From a bacterium (GTDB lineage: Bacteria; Armatimonadota; Chthonomonadetes; Chthonomonadales; Chthonomonadaceae): DNA of 10,604 nucleotides. The notes beneath the pieces are model-generated. The model had not been told where the DNA came from. It searched no databases and was given only the letters and a program-made list of their open reading frames with translations. This document shows positions 6,283 through 10,604 of the stretch, one piece after another (the stretch's first letter is position 1; the number at the start of each line of letters is the position of its first letter). The DNA lies in assembly GCA_021805405.1 (NCBI GenBank), contig JAJZFK010000310.1:1-10604 (forward strand), read 5' to 3'. The translations under genes and the position numbers were made by a program.

Positions 6283-7500
6283 CTAAACAGCCCGGTTCGA
6301 AAGTTCAATCGTCGCTTCATCTCTACTTGCAGTGGGGATTACGGTAGGCGTGTTATGCACAACATCCTCGGTGGTAGAGATGGATGGTCGCAGTAGATCC
6401 ACGTGTGTTGTAGTGTCCACAGATCCAGCTCGAAGCAGCGTGTCTGCGCTGTGTCCGTCAGTAACGTGAAGGAGGTTCTCATCGCCCGTACGTTGTTCTT
6501 CGAGTACCTCTAGCGTCTGTTGTGCCGCGAGCCGTAAACCTGGATCCTTCGTGCGTTTTAGTACGGTCTTTACAGCGGGAATAGCGCGCGAGTCACCAGC
6601 GCGGTACAATGCCTGAAGTATCGACAATGCGACTGGAGCATCTGCTACCCCAAGGTTAACGTAGTCAACTTTCAAAAGAAGACTGCTCATTCTCTCCATA
6701 GCCTGTAAACCCAATTGGCCTCTATTCTCTGACGAGATAGCATTCAACGTGTTGGTGACAAGCTCAGCCCAGGACTTGTTAAGACGACGTGATTTTAGCA
6801 CCATCCTAAAGTTACTTTTGGTTTTAGACAACCACTGTACGCGGAGGCTGGTAGATTCAGGCTGATCTATTGCAAAGAGGCTAATTTGGGCCTCGAACAA
6901 AAGCTGATTACAAAACCCTATACCAGACACCACGATATCTACTGGAACAAGCAACACCATTGCGACATTGAATATCATCATGAGAATAGCTTCATGAAGG
7001 GTATTTCGATCTAATATTGCCTCCCTGTGCTTAAAAAATGCTGGGACCGCGCTACTTGGTAGGTTCGCGGGCGGAGCCGGTAGAATCGGTTGGTGATAAT
7101 TTAATATAATCCATGCAAACAGGGTGAGGGATACTAAATGACTAGCGAAATAGCCGAACCGCCGTGTTTTAAGCCCCTTAGATGTCGGCACCAACTCTTT
7201 CTCAGCTAGCTGTACAAGCGCATTACTGGCTAGCTTTTTATCCTCATCGCTCATCTCCATCTGCCCCAGCGCCCAAGCAGAAAGCAAGCATATATTTCGT
7301 GAGCGTCTATCCATAGACAGTGCATCAAGGAATGGCGTAACGTCATCAACCAAGACTTGTTCGCCGGCCATAAGCTTAAGGAATGTATCCTTGAAAGGCT
7401 GTGACTCTGGTAACTTCCGGATTAGCTTTTGTATATGCCTTAGAGTTGCGTGTAAATTTTGGCTTTGTGCGTTTCGGGTAGTTTTATTGCGAAGTAACAC
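6283..7500 (-). CDS. Membrane HEAT-repeat protein, C-terminal part of a broken longer gene
   Basis: 405 codons from GTG 7500, with GAGGG 9 nt upstream, so it may still be translated alone. Residues 15-105 are helical and HEAT-like (SAWALGQMEMSDEDKKLASN). Two hydrophobic segments lie at about 114-134 and 168-196. A clear HEAT unit follows at about 286-336 (DSRAIPAVKTVLKRTKDPGL, then LRLAAQQTLEVL). The tail has three spaced LLH/LLR motifs (343, 356, 369) in a Ser/Thr/Asp-rich stretch. HEAT repeats bind proteins; no enzyme motif was seen. The same frame continues upstream through TAA 7504-7506 and TAG 7651-7653 into more HEAT sequence, so the intact ancestor was about 590-600 residues. The product is either a functional shortened scaffold or a remnant; the intact 405 codons favour recent breakage or reuse. 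Confidence 0.65.
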   Translation of the reverse strand: MLLRNKTTRNAQSQNLHATLRHIQKLIRKLPESQPFKDTFLKLMAGEQVLVDDVTPFLDALSMDRRSRNICLLSAWALGQMEMSDEDKKLASNALVQLAEKELVPTSKGLKTRRFGYFASHLVSLTLFAWIILNYHQPILPAPPANLPSSAVPAFFKHREAILDRNTLHEAILMMIFNVAMVLLVPVDIVVSGIGFCNQLLFEAQISLFAIDQPESTSLRVQWLSKTKSNFRMVLKSRRLNKSWAELVTNTLNAISSENRGQLGLQAMERMSSLLLKVDYVNLGVADAPVALSILQALYRAGDSRAIPAVKTVLKRTKDPGLRLAAQQTLEVLEEQRTGDENLLHVTDGHSADTLLRAGSVDTTTHVDLLRPSISTTEDVVHNTPTVIPTASRDEATIELSNRAV

Positions 7501-7503
7501 GAA

Positions 7504-8074
7504 TTATAACCCTCGTAGCGGTCTAAGTGTTAACTGCGGATTGCAGCCGATTCTGGTATCGTCGAACCTACGAATCACGGCTAGAACCGGAACGGCCGAA
7601 GACTCCCCCATAGCTCCCGAGGCACGCGCCACCTGAGTGCGAACATGGGACTAGGTTTCCCGCAGTGCATGTAGCAGAGCCGGAACCGCGGGGGGCGATA
7701 GGCGCACCCAACTCTTCTAATATAACAGATGCTCGAGAGAGTACTTTCGAGTTTCCGCACCTAAGAATATGGATCATTTCGGGGACAACAGCAACAGGTG
7801 CCACAGCTAGAGAAGAGTCGGTACGGGGTCGAGCTTTCGATGCGATGATTGAGCGGGGAACGGTCTTTTTGGCGGAAGATGCGGCATACGCCGAATCGCA
7901 TGCCCGCATAATGCCCGCAACGCCGCACACAATTCGGGCGAGCACATCCTGATAGCTTTGCCGGTGCCTCACGATTTCATCTCTCTTTACCCAGGCAAAT
8001 CAACCCGTTGGCTTTAACAAATAAACTTCTGCTGTTACTATTCGCTGCAGCAACCTTTTATCCTTCCTGAACAT
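7504..8074 (-). pseudogene. Broken N-terminal part of the HEAT-repeat gene
   Basis: Reading leftward from ATG 8074, the frame gives MFRKDKRLLQRIVTAEVYLL, a TGA at 8000-8002, then the same frame to the C6 run (G6 on + at 7690-7695). There one base must be skipped to continue as PPAVPALLHALRET, a typical HEAT unit. A TAG at 7651-7653 interrupts it, then SHVRTQVARASGAMG and SSAVPVLAVIRRFDDTRI follow in the same frame, then a TAA at 7504-7506 and the frame of the 405-codon ORF. HEAT signatures on both sides of each lesion show that these were one coding sequence. All three stop codons occur, so recoding is not an explanation. The open frame 7568-7972 mixes real HEAT sequence with out-of-frame sequence after the C6 run. 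Confidence 0.7.
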
Positions 8075-8430
8075 ATAAACACAGGCGCGATTCCTCTATC
8101 GGCAGGCTGCGCAATCCGCCCAGTAAGGCAGAAGGTCTACCTGTTCCCCCAATGCTATGTTGAGACATCACACATGCGGCGAAATCTGGCCAAGACGCTA
8201 TAATAGTGATTAGTATTTATTTAGAAAGTGAACTGCACCACGCCAGCCCTCACTTGGGAACGGTGTGAGTGGACTGGTATGGCCCTTAAACCTCCACCCG
8301 AGGCAGCCTATCATGTCTCACGGGTCACATAAATTCAAACAAACGTGTTTCTGACCACATGGAGGTATTACCCCCTCCCTGTGAGGAAATAATTGCATAT
8401 CTATCCTGACTACTGGAAGCAAAGGCGACA
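8075..8430. other. Intergenic region between the HEAT pseudogene and the Argonaute cluster
   Basis: No gene or RNA was recognised. It must hold the promoter of the rightward Argonaute cluster. TATAAT at 8199-8204 is a perfect -10 hexamer but has no acceptable -35 box at 16-18 nt. Two small inverted repeats nearer the first ORF are possible operators: AAACA-AACG-TGTTT (8337-8350) and GGAGG-N8-CCTCC (8361-8378). Confidence 0.4.
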
Positions 8431-8553
8431 ATGATGCCCGAGTTCGAAACCTCACTCTTCAATGGAGTACGTTATGATGTAATCCGAATCATGCTCCCCA
8501 AAAACCTCGACGGAAAAGTCGAAAGAAGAGAGTTTAGAGGAGTAATGCGATGA
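8431..8553 (+). CDS. Small 40-codon ORF overlapping the APAZ-like gene
   Basis: ATG 8431 to TGA 8553, preceded by AAAGG at 8421-8425, 5 nt before the start. The product reads MMPEFETSLFNGVRYDVIRI and then a mostly charged tail ending REFRGVMR. There is no signal peptide, no membrane segment and no Cys or His cluster. Its TGA overlaps the ATG of the next gene in an ATGA junction, and the last codons contain that gene's GAGGAG ribosome binding site. The same junction type joins the next two genes, so this looks like the first member of a coupled three-gene cluster. It could be a real small protein (a partner or inhibitor of the Argonaute complex) or a leader ORF whose translation opens the downstream start. 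No homologue was recognised. Confidence 0.5.
   Translation: MMPEFETSLFNGVRYDVIRIMLPKNLDGKVERREFRGVMR
8536..8542 (+). promoter_or_regulatory. AGAGGAG ribosome binding site for the APAZ-like gene
   Basis: AGAGGAG ends 7 nt before ATG 8550. It sets that ATG as the start; the ATG at 8545 reads only ATG-CGA-TGA. Confidence 0.8.
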
Positions 8554-9464
8554 GACAGTCAGATCTTCAAGTCAACTTTTTTGAGGTTCCACTTCCAGAC
8601 AAGCCATTTGGCCTCTGGATCCGCTCCCTATCCCAATCAGAAATTCTTAACCCCTTCGAGCGCCTATGGGAAAGCGATTCTCATGGTATTCGGTCAGCCG
8701 TCCTGGTTGCTCCTAAAGCAGACACTTCAACGTACACAGAAAAAAATATCGCTTACATGAACATGCCACCATTCCTTGTCCAAGCGTTGCTTGAACAAGG
8801 CCTTAAAGTGGCTTTGGTCGAGACAGGTAAAGATATTGACCAAACACTCACCTCATTTGTTGCCTTCGACACCAGCGATACTATTTCAACCGATGAGACT
8901 TTTTTAGTACTCCGCAAGGGCGTTCAATTTCACAGCGATTATATTTCGTCCGAGCGTAGGCATACCTTTGGTTTCTTTGCTTCTCTCAAAGTAAGGCTTA
9001 AGTTCACCATTGACCTTTCTGATCCAGTGCTAACAGAGGCAGCGAAGAGGAGAGAAATTTACATAGACGACGGAGCCCAACATCTCAAGAGGACCCTCAT
9101 GGACGTTGATAGTAGAACGAGTACCGCTCTCCTCTATGACCAACAGTCAGGCTTAACCCGCGATGTAGAACTTTGCAATATTCGTGTTCCAGTAACACGA
9201 CTGATACTTGCAAAATATTGCGAATTATTGGGCAAGCCACGGGGACTTCCTTCGCAACTCATACATAAAGCACAAGAAGCTAGCTTCAGGGTAACACCGA
9301 GCGGTAGCAAAAATCGTTCTTGGCTCAAGAGCGAATTGGCGTTCGTTCGCGCGTGGTTACTTCGGGCATCCCCAAGCGGTCGCTTAACCTTTCAGTTGCC
9401 TAACACACACTTAGATGTCTACTTATTCCCGGAGCCTGCTACTGCGAGGTTCACAGAAAAATGA
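8550..9464 (+). CDS. APAZ / N-L1-L2-like partner of a split Argonaute
   Basis: 304 codons from ATG 8550. The identity comes mainly from the next gene: short prokaryotic Argonautes (MID-PIWI only) are made with a separate protein holding an APAZ domain, which corresponds to the N-L1-L2 part of long Argonautes and helps hold guide and target. Residues 8-26 (FFEVPLPDKPFGLWIRSL) resemble the start of Argonaute N domains. Residues 139-175 (TFGFFASLKVRLKF, then a beta-rich segment ending IYIDDG) resemble the strand-rich L1/APAZ core. In Sir2-APAZ and TIR-APAZ proteins an effector domain of 150-300 residues precedes APAZ. Here the length fits APAZ alone, and no Sir2, TIR or nuclease motif was seen, as in the split Argonaute of Archaeoglobus fulgidus (separate N-L1-L2 subunit). 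Its TGA overlaps the next ATG (ATGA, 9461-9464). Cytoplasmic. The domain call is inference by context and weak similarity. Confidence 0.65.
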   Translation: MRQSDLQVNFFEVPLPDKPFGLWIRSLSQSEILNPFERLWESDSHGIRSAVLVAPKADTSTYTEKNIAYMNMPPFLVQALLEQGLKVALVETGKDIDQTLTSFVAFDTSDTISTDETFLVLRKGVQFHSDYISSERRHTFGFFASLKVRLKFTIDLSDPVLTEAAKRREIYIDDGAQHLKRTLMDVDSRTSTALLYDQQSGLTRDVELCNIRVPVTRLILAKYCELLGKPRGLPSQLIHKAQEASFRVTPSGSKNRSWLKSELAFVRAWLLRASPSGRLTFQLPNTHLDVYLFPEPATARFTEK

Positions 9465-10604
9465 ACCTCAATTACCTACAGCTCCAACGGCCGCAATATC
9501 TATTTGCCAGTGAATACCGCTCGTTAGGATCTTTCCAAGGATTGCGTTCAGCGGGACCCTATTCTAACGGCGATTGTCCGCACGAGCCTTTAGTTCTCTT
9601 TGTTTACCCAAAGGAACTAAAGCAAGAGGCAAGAAAGCTATACCTGTCCCTAAGAGATGGTATTGGCCCTTTCAAAGGGACAGAGGCGCTTCTTCGTTAC
9701 AAGCTTCCAGCAAGGCAAGTGAGGCTTCTAGACAACTTTTCTTTGCCTGTGACGGGTGATCACGACCCTGCTGAGGCCTATACTCGTGCAATCGTCAAAT
9801 GGCTCGATTCGAATGAGGAGCGGCCCGACATTGCGCTAATCCTCCACCCTAAGACAGATCGAGACAATGACGAAAATCCTTATCTGGCAAGTAAATTCCC
9901 ACTGCTAAGGGCGGGAATCCCGAGTCAAGTTGTGACCACGGAACTGCTCGCCAAAGACGAACTCTTTCAGTGGTCAGCTGCTACCATCGCCTTGGCAATG
10001 TTCGCAAAAATGGGAGGTAAGCCTTGGGCAATTGCAAGTCAACTTAGCGAAGATACCATCATCGTCGGTATTAACCGGTCTACGGTGCTTTCCCGTGAAC
10101 CAGGCAAACCCACTCGCTACTTTGGATTCGCTAGTACCTTCAGTCATAACGGAATTTATTTAGGCACTCGACTGTTCAAGCCGGCAGATTCGATGGAGGC
10201 ATACTTGAGCGGACTTCGTAGTGCTCTCAGAGAAACCCTTGCCAGTTGGAAGCAGGAGGCTGGTGGAAATCCCGCCAACCTAGTTTTTCATGTTCGGAAG
10301 GAAGTCAACCGAGATGAAACAAACATCATCAACGAAGTCCTATCTGAGGCAGATGCGAGTGTGGTCCGCTCGTACGCCATCCTCAAGCTTTCCGAGTCGG
10401 AAAATGCTCTTATTGCTGATCCAAATCAGCGCGACGCACTTTTACCCCCCCCTGGTATATTGATTCGCTTGACAGGGCGTCATGGGATACTCCAGATAAC
10501 TGGCCTTGACGTGCAAGAACGAGCACATGGAAGAATGGTTACCCATCCCTTGCAACTTAGGCTGCTTCAAAATTCCGAAGGAGCACCCCGATTTGTCGAA
10601 CTTG
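9461..10604 (+). CDS. Prokaryotic Argonaute, MID-PIWI type, catalytically inactive, 3' end outside window
   Basis: Open from ATG 9461 (ATGA overlap with the APAZ-like gene) for 381 codons to the window edge. Residues 122-190 are a typical MID domain: NPYLASKFPLL, AGIPSQVV, then ALAMFAKMGGKPWAI. Tyr141, Lys145, Gln156 and Lys183 fit the YKQK pocket that binds the guide 5' phosphate. PIWI follows: IIVGINRS (200-207), RYFGFASTFSHNGIYLG (219-235), and LVFHVRK with NRDE (274-286). Active PIWI domains have Asp in GID and again after His in the third strand. Here the positions are Asn205 and Arg279 or Lys280, so slicing is very unlikely. The first 120 residues are too short for N and PAZ domains, so it is a short or split Argonaute. 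Known relatives sense invading DNA through a guide and trigger a partner effector; a defence role is inferred. The last part of PIWI is cut off by the window. Confidence 0.88.
   Translation, partial: MNLNYLQLQRPQYLFASEYRSLGSFQGLRSAGPYSNGDCPHEPLVLFVYPKELKQEARKLYLSLRDGIGPFKGTEALLRYKLPARQVRLLDNFSLPVTGDHDPAEAYTRAIVKWLDSNEERPDIALILHPKTDRDNDENPYLASKFPLLRAGIPSQVVTTELLAKDELFQWSAATIALAMFAKMGGKPWAIASQLSEDTIIVGINRSTVLSREPGKPTRYFGFASTFSHNGIYLGTRLFKPADSMEAYLSGLRSALRETLASWKQEAGGNPANLVFHVRKEVNRDETNIINEVLSEADASVVRSYAILKLSESENALIADPNQRDALLPPPGILIRLTGRHGILQITGLDVQERAHGRMVTHPLQLRLLQNSEGAPRFVEL
10445..10452. repeat. C8 mononucleotide tract inside the Argonaute gene
   Basis: Eight consecutive C encode Leu-Leu-Pro-Pro-Pro-Gly in a loop of the PIWI domain. 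The frame is correct on both sides as given. A one-base slip would truncate the protein before the PIWI C-terminus. Confidence 0.85.

Noticed and set aside
6291..6301. CCGGTTCGAAA resembles a tRNA T-loop
   Set aside because: The flanks cannot form a 5-bp T stem, no other tRNA arms are nearby, and the site lies in the end of the HEAT gene.
7665..7952. 95-codon + strand open frame
   Set aside because: It is antisense to HEAT-repeat pseudogene sequence, which explains its composition, and it has no domain signature.
8199..8204. TATAAT as the promoter of the Argonaute cluster
   Set aside because: There is no -35 hexamer at 16-18 nt and no TG extension, so it was not called as a promoter.

Overview
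The window looks like an accessory stretch of a bacterial chromosome. Shine-Dalgarno sites (AGGAG, AAAGGAGG) and near-perfect sigma70 promoters are present. Base composition is close to balanced by eye. Large exported proteins with few recognisable domains, a HEAT-repeat membrane protein, and intergenic hairpin repeats of the CCTCCTCCGGGCACTCGCT type recall soil Armatimonadota (Chthonomonadales-like genomes). That placement is from memory of family style, is only moderately likely, and is not proven by any marker gene here.

Layout. Bases 1-2440 hold a leftward pair: a large exported protein (735-2213) followed 17 nt later by an exported TPR-like protein that runs off the left edge (717 to 1). 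A TTGACA-N17-TAATAT promoter at 2411-2439 serves them. Bases 2689-5624 hold a rightward pair: another large exported protein (ORF 3099-4715) and a small membrane-anchored protein (4791-5624), served by a perfect TTGACA-N17-TATAAT promoter at 2689-2717. In both pairs the signal-peptide hydrophobic core lies right at or upstream of the first usable start codon. In both, a simple sequence repeat (G9 at 2281-2289, (GA)10G at 3015-3035) separates a better start with a ribosome binding site from the signal peptide, and that start is out of frame in this assembly. This is how phase-variable (contingency) surface genes look, although indel errors or gene decay remain possible.

Bases 5640-6280 hold no convincing gene. 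They contain two copies of a palindromic repeat (a third is at 2519-2564), two copies of a second hairpin repeat, and a region with nested complementary segments that could be a folded RNA. Bases 6283-8074 (minus strand) are one ancestral HEAT-repeat gene: the 3' two-thirds survive as a 405-codon membrane/HEAT ORF, while the 5' third is broken by three stops and a frameshift.

Bases 8431 to the right edge hold a rightward cluster of three overlapping ORFs joined by two ATGA junctions: a 40-codon small ORF, a 304-residue APAZ / N-L1-L2-like protein, and a MID-PIWI Argonaute that is cut by the window end. The Argonaute keeps the guide 5'-phosphate pocket pattern but lacks two catalytic Asp positions. 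It therefore looks like a nuclease-dead split or short prokaryotic Argonaute, probably part of a defence system, with no recognisable effector domain in the visible part.
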